Position numbers and translations under genes: made by a program. From contig CM055831.1 in the NCBI GenBank assembly GCA_029582265.1, forward strand, positions 22,706,682-22,770,681: a stretch of 64,000 nucleotides of DNA, written 5' to 3'. Source of the DNA: Zoroaster sp. YZ-2022 (Eukaryota > Echinodermata > Asteroidea > Forcipulatida > Zoroasteridae). Each line of letters begins with the position of its first letter. Within the stretch, counting starts at the first letter, position 1. Of the stretch, positions 43,016-51,275 are shown in pieces. The notes beneath the pieces were generated by a model. The model searched no databases. It was not told the origin of the DNA and was given only the letters and a program-made list of their open reading frames with translations.

Positions 43016-43636
43016 ATGTTACTTAAATATCCACACGCCGCGTTAATTTGCGGACAAACGGGATGTGGTAAAACTGAATTTATTTTAAATTTATTACAAA
43101 ATGAATATTTTAAATATTTTGAAAATATCGTTATATTATGCCCTACCATTTTCAACAATGATGCGTACAAAAATAGAAAATGGGTTCTAAACGACGATAA
43201 CGTACACGTTAATGATTTAAACGACATATCGCTGAATAGGGCTATAGAAATTTATAGCGACGCTTTCAAAAATAAAGAAACGTTGTTTATTATAGACGAT
43301 TGCAGCGCGAATAAACAGTTGCATTATAAAAAATACGACGAGAATAATAAATGTATGATTACTCAATTGGCTTTTAGCGGTAGACACATACGACACAGCT
43401 GTTGGATACTTACTCAAAAATATAATAGCGTATTGAAAGATTTTAGAGAACAACTCAAATGGATATGTTTATTTTATTGTAAAGATAGAGACTCGTACGA
43501 GAATTGTCTTAGAGAAAATGATGTTGTACCAACTCGCGAGTTGAGAATAGAAATTCATGAAAAATTAAAAAAAGTTAAACATCGTAAATTAATTTTAAAA
43601 ACGGATCAGCCTACCGGTTATGAAATACGTGACTGA
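43016..43636 (+). CDS. Polinton genome-packaging ATPase (FtsK/HerA, A32-like)
   Basis: 206 residues. Walker A GQTGCGKT at residues 13-20 and Walker B TLFIIDDC with D94/D95; then a SGRHIRHSCWILTQK segment that fits the sensor strand of A32-like ATPases. These enzymes pump DNA into the capsid. The frame is open and all catalytic motifs are present, in contrast to the broken capsid gene just upstream. It lies 24 bp after the capsid remnant, on the same strand. Confidence 0.93.
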   Translation: MLLKYPHAALICGQTGCGKTEFILNLLQNEYFKYFENIVILCPTIFNNDAYKNRKWVLNDDNVHVNDLNDISLNRAIEIYSDAFKNKETLFIIDDCSANKQLHYKKYDENNKCMITQLAFSGRHIRHSCWILTQKYNSVLKDFREQLKWICLFYCKDRDSYENCLRENDVVPTRELRIEIHEKLKKVKHRKLILKTDQPTGYEIRD

Positions 43637-43660
43637 GTGATTACCGTCAAGTCATTTAGC

Positions 43661-43955
43661 GATTTACTCATAGATTACTCATAGGTTACCCATAGATTAC
43701 TCATAGGTTACCCATAGATTACTCATAGGTTACCCATAGATTACTCATAGGTTACCCATAGATTACTCATAGGTTACCCATAGATTACTCATAGGTTACC
43801 CATAGATTACTCATAGGTTACCCATAGATTACTCATAGGTTACCCATAGATTACTCATAGGTTACCCATAGGTTACTCATAGGTTACCCATAGATTACTC
43901 ATAGGTTACCCATAGATTACTCATAGGTTACCCATAGATTACTCTTAGGTCAAGG
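43661..43955. repeat. 22-bp minisatellite inside the Polinton
   Basis: About thirteen units of TAGATTACTCATAGGTTACCCA in tandem, with very few changes, directly after the ATPase stop. There is no spacer structure as in CRISPR. Possibly a remnant of recent slippage, or a separator between transcription units. Confidence 0.95.
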
Positions 43956-43991
43956 GTAATTTAATAAATATTATAAAGCATATTTATAAAT

Positions 43992-44300
43992 ATGAATGCT
44001 GAACGAGTATTTACGAATATATCTGTTGAACGAGTAAATGATTTTATATATAATCTTAACCAACTCGTAAATACCGCGAAAGAAAGACAAGAATTAGTGT
44101 AAACGATAATACTGAAAAAGTAAAAGGTATATGTCATAGTATAGATGCTGAACGAGTAAAAGATCTAATGTTAAATCTTAACGAGCTTTTAAACGTCGAT
44201 GGGTTATCTAAAACTAATTATTGGTTCTTATATTTTTTAATAAATTTAATCGATTATTCTTCTAGTACGTATAATAAATGGAAGAAGTACATAAGGTATT
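43992..44300 (+). pseudogene. Broken small Polinton frame
   Basis: An ATG at 43992 opens 36 codons (NAERVFTNISVERVNDF). After TAA at 44100 a related string continues in another frame (SIDAERVKDLMLNLNELL) to about 44300, overlapping the next gene's start. The repeated ERV(K/N)D motif suggests an internal repeat. No family known. Confidence 0.35.
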
Positions 44301-44871
44301 AAACGAAAATATACAGACGCCACTCGTTAACGAAAATATCAACGATGATAGCTTATTATTGAAACAACGTCTTTTATCGGTCGTAATAGGAGGAGACTCT
44401 AAAAAGTTTTTCGGTAAAGAACTAAGCGTTGGTGATATTGAAGCTTTGAGCGAGCAAGATCGAAAAGTATTACACGCGCAATACGAAACTAAATTAGGTC
44501 GTGATATTACTCAGTCTTTAGGTAGCGCCATTATAACGTTATACGCTAAACTATTGGAGCTTAGTTTAAATCGTATTGATTTGTACGGCCATAAATTTCA
44601 AATTGATGATGAAGGTAAATTAATTTCAGATTTAGAAAAAGATCCGTTCATTAATAGCATGCTTAATACAACGTTGTGTGAAATATACTACAAGTACGGT
44701 ATGTTTCTCGCTCCAATCAGCGTTTCTCTGATTACGGCAAAACATTTAAAAAGAAAAGAAGAAACATTATCTTCAATACCTAATAAAAGCGATGGAAACC
44801 AACGAGCAAACGACTGTACCGAAGGAGATTCCAGAACCAGAACCAAAGACAGTGACGAAACCAGCGACTAA
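44278..44871 (+). CDS. Unassigned Polinton protein, 197 aa
   Basis: A mostly helical soluble protein (LLLKQRLLSVVIGGD, LSVGDIEALSEQDRKVLHAQYE), with a more hydrophobic stretch MFLAPISVSLITAKHLKRKE near 145-165 and a polar tail. Its 3' end overlaps the next gene by 80 bp in another frame. No catalytic motif seen, and it is not an adenovirus-type protease. Confidence 0.65.
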   Translation: MEEVHKVLNENIQTPLVNENINDDSLLLKQRLLSVVIGGDSKKFFGKELSVGDIEALSEQDRKVLHAQYETKLGRDITQSLGSAIITLYAKLLELSLNRIDLYGHKFQIDDEGKLISDLEKDPFINSMLNTTLCEIYYKYGMFLAPISVSLITAKHLKRKEETLSSIPNKSDGNQRANDCTEGDSRTRTKDSDETSD

Positions 44872-45181
44872 GTCAAAAAACCCAAACAGAGTCGCTGCCG
44901 GTAAAAAACTCGCCGAACTTAATAGACAGAAAAAACTACAACTCGCTAAACCCGCGAAAAGCGTTAACCGTCATAGCGAAGGTTATAAAGAAAACAACTC
45001 GTTAAGCGATGAAACGAGTTACAATTATTTTTATATTGCTATTGGAGTTGGTGTTATTGGAGCTTATTTCTTGTTTAGAAGCAACTCAGAACCAACATTT
45101 AAAAACGAACCCGTTAAAAACGAACCCGTTAAACTCGCTAGCGTTAAACTCACCACCCCCAGAGAACTTGAAATGGAATAA
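44792..45181 (+). CDS. Basic Polinton protein with one membrane helix, 129 aa
   Basis: A Pro/Lys/Thr-rich N-terminus (KEIPEPEPKTVTKPATKSK) is followed by a basic stretch (AAGKKLAELNRQKKLQLAKP). Then come one membrane segment, YFYIAIGVGVIGAYFLF (about 78-95), and a tail with NEPVK repeats. A DNA-binding, virion-membrane protein is plausible (inference). The overlap with the preceding gene suggests coupled expression. Confidence 0.6.
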   Translation: METNEQTTVPKEIPEPEPKTVTKPATKSKNPNRVAAGKKLAELNRQKKLQLAKPAKSVNRHSEGYKENNSLSDETSYNYFYIAIGVGVIGAYFLFRSNSEPTFKNEPVKNEPVKLASVKLTTPRELEME

Positions 45182-45212
45182 AAAGTTTTTATTATGTTTA
45201 ACGATTATAAAC

Positions 45213-45462
45213 ATGTCTTCAATGCCTATAAATACGAAAACGATCGCCGATACAATTTATCACAGCTCAGTTATGACTCTTTTTAGTAATTTTATACAGC
45301 ATGCTAGGTGAAAAAATATTTAAAATGAAACCAGCCGATTTAGGAAAATTGGATATAAAAGACGGGTTAAAACTAACCGCGACGATTACATTAAGCGGTG
45401 CGACGCAAATGTGGTTAGTTAAACAAGGAATTTTACCAAATTCGCTCATGCCCGCTGAATAG
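45213..45462 (+). pseudogene. Small hydrophobic Polinton frame, split by one frame change
   Basis: ATG 45213 opens 32 codons ending at 45311 (TIADTIYHSSVMTLFSNF). A second frame from 45301 to 45462 (53 codons) reads MKPADLGKLDIKDGLKL and ends WLVKQGILPNSLMPAE. The two halves look like one small helical protein interrupted by a +1 shift around 45300. Alternatively, two overlapping short genes. Confidence 0.4.
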
Positions 45463-45492
45463 AATGTTAAGAATAATATTTATAAATATTAA

Positions 45493-46482
45493 ATGGATGA
45501 ACGAAAACTATCCAACGCTTATTATAGTCCGAGAGGATACTACAAAGGTCAAGCAGCAATCAGCAAGCTGGCTAAAGAAACGAAAGTAAATGTAAAATTC
45601 GTTCGACAATGGATAAAAAAGCAAGCGCTGTGGCAAATTTATTTACCCTATCCTAAATATATTCCGAGACCAACCTCATCAAATAGCTCGCTCGAAAAAC
45701 CAAACGAGGTTCATCAAGCAGACTTGTTGTTTCTTCCGCATGACAAAGTCGGTAGAATTACGTACAAGTACGCGTTAACCGTCGTGGATGAAGCCAGCAG
45801 ATATAAAGAAGCGCAACCTTTAATCGATAAAACAGCCGCGCGAGTAAGCGATGCTTTTGAAAAAATTTATAAACGATCGCCGTTGGTTTGGCCTAAAATT
45901 ATAAAAGTCGACCCCGGAAAAGAATTTATGAGCGTCGTTAATGCTTTGATGAGTGAGCATAATGTAAAAATTCAGCGAGGAGAAGCTGGTAATCACAGAG
46001 CTCAGGGTATCGTTGAGAGATTTAATAGAACTTTGAGCGAAAGATTATTTTCGCATCAATATGGTCAAGAAATTGCACAAAATGTTGTTGAAGCGAGAAA
46101 TAGAGAATGGGTTAAAAGATTACCGGCGGTTGTAAAAGCGTTAAACAATGAGACGACGCGATTGATTAACTCGAAACCAAAAGACGCTATTAAATTAGAT
46201 GGCGTTGAGCAAAATCCAGCATCACCGGGTAAAAAGAATGAAAAAAGAATTCCATTAAACTCGCTAGTTCGGTATTTATACGCGCCCGGTGAAGCTGAAA
46301 AAGATACGAGACGTAGAGCGACCGATCCTATATGGAGTTTAAAAATTTATAGAATATCTAAAACGATGAAGGCTGCTAATCAACCCATATTGTATTATAT
46401 AGAAGGAGGCCCCGCACGTAGTTTTGTAAGAGAAGAAATACAAATTATTCCTAGAGATACGATGAATCCCCCAAAACGTTAA
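45493..46482 (+). CDS. Polinton integrase (retroviral-type, DDE)
   Basis: 329 residues. A helical N-terminal region (about 1-60) precedes the rve catalytic core with D77 (HQADLL), D140 (KVDPGKEF) and E175 (GIVERFNR); 34 residues separate the last two. The C-terminal part (about 235-325) is basic, with an SH3/chromo-like beta stretch ending QIIPRDT. It would cut and join the element ends to host DNA. No frame damage is seen. Its 3' end overlaps the convergent polymerase gene by 32 bp. A TATAAATATTAA element precedes the ATG. Confidence 0.95.
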   Translation: MDERKLSNAYYSPRGYYKGQAAISKLAKETKVNVKFVRQWIKKQALWQIYLPYPKYIPRPTSSNSSLEKPNEVHQADLLFLPHDKVGRITYKYALTVVDEASRYKEAQPLIDKTAARVSDAFEKIYKRSPLVWPKIIKVDPGKEFMSVVNALMSEHNVKIQRGEAGNHRAQGIVERFNRTLSERLFSHQYGQEIAQNVVEARNREWVKRLPAVVKALNNETTRLINSKPKDAIKLDGVEQNPASPGKKNEKRIPLNSLVRYLYAPGEAEKDTRRRATDPIWSLKIYRISKTMKAANQPILYYIEGGPARSFVREEIQIIPRDTMNPPKR

Positions 46483-49400
46483 TCAGAGATTGATTACCGT
46501 AAGCAAGAGTGTGTATTCCGTCTTCTAAAATGTATCTCTTTGTATCTAGAGGAGATAGTGATATTTTATTTATTCGAGTTGTATATAGTCTATGGTTTAC
46601 GTGTCTAATAAAATTCATGGGGTGACGAAGAGTTTCTTCAAGAAATAAAACTTGTTTATATCGCTCGTGATTAATATTTTGTTGTAAAACTTGTCTTTTA
46701 ACTCCTTTAGCTTTTCTTATTTCAGCTTTATCCGAAGTAAGTATAGAATACATTTTGGGTCTTAAACAAACAACTTCAGAAATTACAGTTTTTGGACACT
46801 CGTCTTTAAATTTACCGATCACTTTTTTGTTTTCTTCAGAAAACAGAAAATGACTCTTGTCGTAATTACTAAAATCGTATAAACGCTTGTCTTTTTTCAT
46901 ATCTTTGTAAACATCTTTCGTTTTAATTTCCAACAGGAGGCTATCTGTATCCGTGTAAATCAACTCACAATCGTTACCGTATTTTTGCTTTACATGATTG
47001 TAATAAAAATCGTACATGTGAACCTTAGATAAATCTAGTATACTCATTCCAACGTAAATCGGGCGGTTGAGTTTGACTTTTTTTTGGTGCATGTGGATCG
47101 CCACTAGATCGTTATCGAAAATCCTAGCCTCTGCAAAATATGGTTTAGCGATGAGCTTGCGAATTTCATTTTGCGCTTTTGGATCATTTAAATGCTTCAA
47201 ATTTACGTTAACGCGCTTTCGTACATTTTCCATCGTTTTTCCAAAAACCGAATTGTTCATCAGTTTGTACAAATCTTTTTCAAAATCACTCGTCGCATCT
47301 TTTCTTAATCGTGTATTTAAATCAATGTACGATTTCATCCAACATGATTCATCAAACTGTAAAACTTTGTGAATTTTAGTTAGTTTCATACCGAGTTGTG
47401 TATACAATTGTAAATTACAATAATGAAGCACGTAGTTTTTCTTGTTGTATAAATTTGGAACCAGTTTAGTAACGTTTGGAGCGGGTTTATCATTTAGTAA
47501 ATTCTTTTGATATGACGACATCCATTCTTTCTGTACTATCAACGACTCTGGCGCGAGTGGAAACGCGTTGTGAGAATCGTGTAATTCTTTGGGGTATTCT
47601 AAATCAATCTCTAAAATGTATCCTTTATTGTTTTTAAACCCATCTCTCTCGAGTCTGTCAATTTGTTTTTGCGATAACCATTTGAAACCACCAGTCGGTA
47701 AAGGTTGACTCATGGTGAAGCCGTATAAATTATTAGCGTCCAAGTCCATAATGTAACTCGATGGTTTCGTTTTATCGTAGTCGTCTAAATATACATTATT
47801 TGCTTTCACGTATCGTTTACTCACCATGCACGTTCCTCCGCGCGTGCCTTTTTCTATTAACAAATGCATATCGACATCTGTAAACAAATCTAAAGTTTGT
47901 TTCGAATGTTTTAATAAAGCGTCCCAACTTAGCCCAGGACTAGTATAATAATGAGCCGGATCTAATCCATAATTTTTCATACAAACATTTCTAAAGTTTT
48001 CAAATACGTCCGCCAACAAGCAAGTATCGGTACGCACGTACAAATCGTGATAATCACCCAAGTTTTTACAACCAAACTTGTTGTAAACGTTTTTAGCGTG
48101 CTCGTATTGAGTGACGGTAATGTTACTATCGTTTAAACTGCTGTAAAACGATTCTATCGACGGAAGTTGCGTTTCATTGAAACGCTCGAAAGAGTCCATG
48201 TACTCGTAAGGATAAATACCCTTGCTTTTTAAAAGATTGAATTTTTCAGAGTCGGGTTCTAGTTTACTCGTTATTGAAAAAGAATCGTTTGATTGTACGA
48301 GTTTGTCCAACGAAGCTAGTAAAAATTGAGCGCTGTCTATAAATCGTAGTTGATTAATATCGAAAGAAATATACTTTTCAATATTGTTTGGAATACACTT
48401 TATTTTTCCCTCGATGAGACCGGCGTACTGCATAATGAGATGAGAGTCGTAGCCTCGCAAATTATGAAATACGACCGGAATAAACGTTATCTTTGGCTTT
48501 AAACTGAGGAGAAAATTACAACAATTATGAGCAGCGCCTCTATACTTTCCGGTAATGTGACAATGATCTTTAACCTTTTCCCACTTGGGCTCTGTCAAGA
48601 GGTCTTTCCAAATTTTCTTTTCGCATACCCAACACTCGCTAGCAGAGTCGTAATTTCGCCAGTCTTCCTTAGTCATGTTTAATTTTTTAGGATTTTTAAA
48701 TATCTCGTTAATCTTTTTTTCTTCTTTTTGTAACTCATTTAAAAAATGTTTAGTCGCGTCTTCTCCCCTGTACGTAACGGGAGAGCTACTTGTACCATCG
48801 CAACAAACAACGACGTACGAATAACCGCAAACGACGTGTTCTTGTAGTTTCGTAGTATTAGTAGAGTTTACGTCATCGATCTTTTTAATAATACTTTCAA
48901 AGTCGGCGTATATTACGAATGGAACTTTCATCTTTTTATAAGTATTTTTAAACTTTATTTTATCGTTTATACCCTTTTCGGGCATTTCGATACGAGTTGG
49001 TCTAGCGTTTGTTCCCTTACACATTTCTTTATGGTTTTCGAGATATAATTCCGTTGAAAAACCTTGCATACATCTCAAACAAAAATGCTGACGATGATCG
49101 TGTTTAGTTTGATCAAAAAGAAGTTTATTCACGTCTTTAATCCAAACGTAGTGAGATCTAGTTCCTTCTTTTTCTTCTTTGTGAATTAATAGTAAATTTA
49201 TACGATCCATCTCTGCGGGTTGTGAGCTGAGCTCGTAAACCATGATAACGTCTGACTCACAACCAAAAACGTTTATCGCTATATCGTTTTGTTTCTCTAC
49301 TCGCTTAATTTGATTGATTGGAGTTGGTGCGTCAATGTTGTTAAAATTAAAACCGTCCTCTTTTGAGTATTTACTCGTTCTTTCTGGATTATTTTTCACG

Positions 49401-50230
49401 GAAAAACGATGAGCGCGCAAAGCCCATCGTAAACAATTGTCGTCTTTATTTTTTACGTTGATGCAAGCTTTTTTATTTTTAATATAATCGCATAGATCTA
49501 TATAAGAACCTCCTCTTAGAGGTTGATACTTGCTAATTCTAACGTTCATTGAAACGATGCGATCTACTACCCATCCACTACCTTCTTGAGTATATCTTTC
49601 TAAAGTCTCTTGAATTTGTGAAAGTATCGTATCTAATATATTATCGATATTGGGTAAATTTAATAAAACAATTTGCCCATTATTATGAATATTTGGTTCA
49701 GCTTCATCCACGCTGTTTGGTTTTACTTTAAGTAATTTAATTCGTATATAAATCATAAACTTTAACGATTTAAAATCCTTCAAGTCATTTTTTAACTCGG
49801 CGATAATGGTTGGAGTTACAGCTCTCCAAAAAATATGTAAATCTTTTTCTTTGCTGTGATTCAACGGAACAATCATTAAATGTTGACGTAAATAACTACC
49901 ACCATTAATGGGGCGGTTAAATCTCAACTTGGTTTCTCTACCTAAAAACCTATTAATAGCGTTAATGTAGTCTTTTTTAATCAACCCCCCTCTCTTTCCA
50001 GAGCCGTGTAACGGCGTTGGAATATTTTTGCGCCTTATGCGCCCTCGTAATTGAGCTAAATTTAATTCATACAATGGTTTTTGTCTATGGGTTTTTTTAT
50101 ACTTTTTTACAGCTTTGTAATAAGAACGTTTATAACTCGTGCCGTTTAAAATTATTCGAATTTGTTTCTGATGGGCAAATATTTTCAATTCATCCAATGT
50201 CCATTTCGATAAATAGTGAGGAGTAGGCAT
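46451..50230 (-). CDS. Polinton protein-primed DNA polymerase B
   Basis: 1259 residues, intact. The first ~240 residues form the domain copied at the left end. Then come a CLRWALRAHRF block (about 267-277), a zinc-finger-like HFCLRCMQGF (about 383) and a CWVC...HCHITGKYRG HNH-like block (about 530-570). Exonuclease motifs are D443 (YADFES), H589-D595 (HNLRGYD) and Y731-D735 (YVRTD). Polymerase motifs are DLDANNLYG (829-837), NNSVFGK (992-998) and YTDTDS (1092-1097). All catalytic residues are present. It replicates the element, probably from a protein primer at the TIR ends (family knowledge). It is read from promoter cassette copy 3. Confidence 0.97.
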   Translation of the reverse strand: MPTPHYLSKWTLDELKIFAHQKQIRIILNGTSYKRSYYKAVKKYKKTHRQKPLYELNLAQLRGRIRRKNIPTPLHGSGKRGGLIKKDYINAINRFLGRETKLRFNRPINGGSYLRQHLMIVPLNHSKEKDLHIFWRAVTPTIIAELKNDLKDFKSLKFMIYIRIKLLKVKPNSVDEAEPNIHNNGQIVLLNLPNIDNILDTILSQIQETLERYTQEGSGWVVDRIVSMNVRISKYQPLRGGSYIDLCDYIKNKKACINVKNKDDNCLRWALRAHRFSVKNNPERTSKYSKEDGFNFNNIDAPTPINQIKRVEKQNDIAINVFGCESDVIMVYELSSQPAEMDRINLLLIHKEEKEGTRSHYVWIKDVNKLLFDQTKHDHRQHFCLRCMQGFSTELYLENHKEMCKGTNARPTRIEMPEKGINDKIKFKNTYKKMKVPFVIYADFESIIKKIDDVNSTNTTKLQEHVVCGYSYVVVCCDGTSSSPVTYRGEDATKHFLNELQKEEKKINEIFKNPKKLNMTKEDWRNYDSASECWVCEKKIWKDLLTEPKWEKVKDHCHITGKYRGAAHNCCNFLLSLKPKITFIPVVFHNLRGYDSHLIMQYAGLIEGKIKCIPNNIEKYISFDINQLRFIDSAQFLLASLDKLVQSNDSFSITSKLEPDSEKFNLLKSKGIYPYEYMDSFERFNETQLPSIESFYSSLNDSNITVTQYEHAKNVYNKFGCKNLGDYHDLYVRTDTCLLADVFENFRNVCMKNYGLDPAHYYTSPGLSWDALLKHSKQTLDLFTDVDMHLLIEKGTRGGTCMVSKRYVKANNVYLDDYDKTKPSSYIMDLDANNLYGFTMSQPLPTGGFKWLSQKQIDRLERDGFKNNKGYILEIDLEYPKELHDSHNAFPLAPESLIVQKEWMSSYQKNLLNDKPAPNVTKLVPNLYNKKNYVLHYCNLQLYTQLGMKLTKIHKVLQFDESCWMKSYIDLNTRLRKDATSDFEKDLYKLMNNSVFGKTMENVRKRVNVNLKHLNDPKAQNEIRKLIAKPYFAEARIFDNDLVAIHMHQKKVKLNRPIYVGMSILDLSKVHMYDFYYNHVKQKYGNDCELIYTDTDSLLLEIKTKDVYKDMKKDKRLYDFSNYDKSHFLFSEENKKVIGKFKDECPKTVISEVVCLRPKMYSILTSDKAEIRKAKGVKRQVLQQNINHERYKQVLFLEETLRHPMNFIRHVNHRLYTTRINKISLSPLDTKRYILEDGIHTLAYGNQSLINVLGDSSYL

Positions 50231-50871
50231 CTTTATTATTAAACAATATAATAATAATTTATTATCTCACTTTTTAAAGTCTCATTTTTAAAGGTACGAT
50301 TTTAAAGATACGATTTTAGCCTCATCGATTTTTTGGATGATGGTTTTGGATGATGGTTTTGGTGATGATGGTTTTGGGTGATGGTTTTGGATGATGGTTT
50401 TGGGTGATGGTTTTGGCCTCGATGGTTTTGGGTGATGGTTTTGGCCTCGATGGTTTTGGGTGATGGTTTTGGCATCATGGTTTTAGCATCATGGTTTTAG
50501 CATCATGGTTTTGGTTGATGGTTTTAGCATCATGGTTTTGGTTGATGGTTTTAGCATCATGGTTTTGGTTGATGGTTTTGGCCTCATCGATTTTTTGATG
50601 AGGCTAAATATCATTGGTGGGGTTACCAGACCATAGTGAAGTTTTCAAATTTATGAAAAAAATCGCGTTTTTAAATTTAACAAACCCCCCTATAGGTATA
50701 CAGAGAGTTTTTGTTAAAATATCGTTTTTTGGAGATTTAGCTGTTGCTAAATATTTTTTAAAAAATCGCGTTTTTAAATTCATAAAAAAAACCCTATAGG
50801 TATACAGAGAGTTGGTCGTTAAAATGATATTTTATAGGGGGTGCATTACCTCCGGCATCTGTCATACTACT
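50099..50871 (-). repeat. Right terminal inverted repeat of the Polinton
   Basis: Inverted counterpart of 34285-35041, about 773 bp, ending CATACTACT at 50871. It contains the first 44 polymerase codons, the promoter cassette, the GGTTTTGGATGATGG array (50325-50600) and two copies of the CCTATAGGTATACAGAGAGT motif. The arrays differ in unit order from the left side, while flanking parts match almost perfectly. Confidence 0.92.
50231..50274 (-). promoter_or_regulatory. Polinton promoter cassette, copy 3 (polymerase)
   Basis: The minus strand runs AAAAAGTGAGATAATAAATT to TTTAATAATAAAG, ending at the polymerase ATG; identical to the two left-side cassettes. Confidence 0.7.
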
Positions 50872-50876
50872 ACATC
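50872..50876. repeat. Right target-site duplication of the Polinton (ACATC)
   Basis: Matches 34280-34284. Followed by AGAGGCTGTCC, which is contiguous with the left flank in the empty paralogous site at 59923-59942. Confidence 0.9.
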
Positions 50877-51198
50877 AGAGGCTGTCCAATTTTATTAAGG
50901 AGGATGGCGTGATTGCTAATTACCGAATTGAGACTAGTTTTGTTAACACAACAGAGCTGCAGTTTTGACAGATGAGACGCGAGGTTAAATTGCAATTACA
51001 GGATACGGGTGATGGATGAACGTTGTAATTGTTTAGTCAACTAGACTTTTAACATTACTCTGCACCGCTGACATCTGTAGGCGTAAGTAAACCTGTTGAT
51101 TTCAACCGGGCAAGCTGAGTTGTTGCATTCAGGTCGATCTGGTTAAGGAGAAAGAGGCCGGGTTGTCTATGACTGGAGAAATGGTGACGACGTTATAG

Positions 51199-51212
51199 AT
51201 AATATATAAACT
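51199..51212 (+). promoter_or_regulatory. TATA region of GPCR copy 1
   Basis: ATAATATATAAACTTG lies about 70 nt before the ATG at 51276. The second copy has AGATATAAACTTG at the same place (about 60270-60282), so the element is conserved between units. Confidence 0.5.
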
Positions 51213-51275
51213 TGAGGAGAGTTGGATTTCTGTTAACCTCTTTTGATTGTTCATCGTTGAAGAAAACTCTTCGTC

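Larger units (their letters stand above)
34285..50871. mobile_element. Polinton/Maverick, 16,587 bp, nearly complete
   Basis: Ends are AGTAGTATGACAGATGCCGG and its reverse complement, with the AG...CT termini typical of Polintons. The gene set is diagnostic: protein-primed PolB, retroviral-type integrase, A32-like packaging ATPase, double-jelly-roll-type major capsid and a probable penton. Codon use is AT-rich throughout and distinct from host exons. Most large frames are open, so insertion is fairly recent. Exceptions are the major capsid 3' end and two small frames. No adenovirus-type protease could be found. Family knowledge: Polintons replicate through a protein-primed polymerase and integrate with their own integrase. 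Confidence 0.97.

Noticed and set aside
43661..43955. CRISPR-like regular repeats
   Set aside because: Units are contiguous without unique spacers and lie in an animal transposon; it is a minisatellite. The same holds for the 73-bp and 33-35-bp arrays.
34285..50871. Integrated DNA virus such as an adintovirus distinct from Polintons
   Set aside because: The terminal repeats, target duplication, integrase, PolB and gene set are all standard for Polinton/Maverick elements; the two categories overlap and nothing here requires a separate virus.
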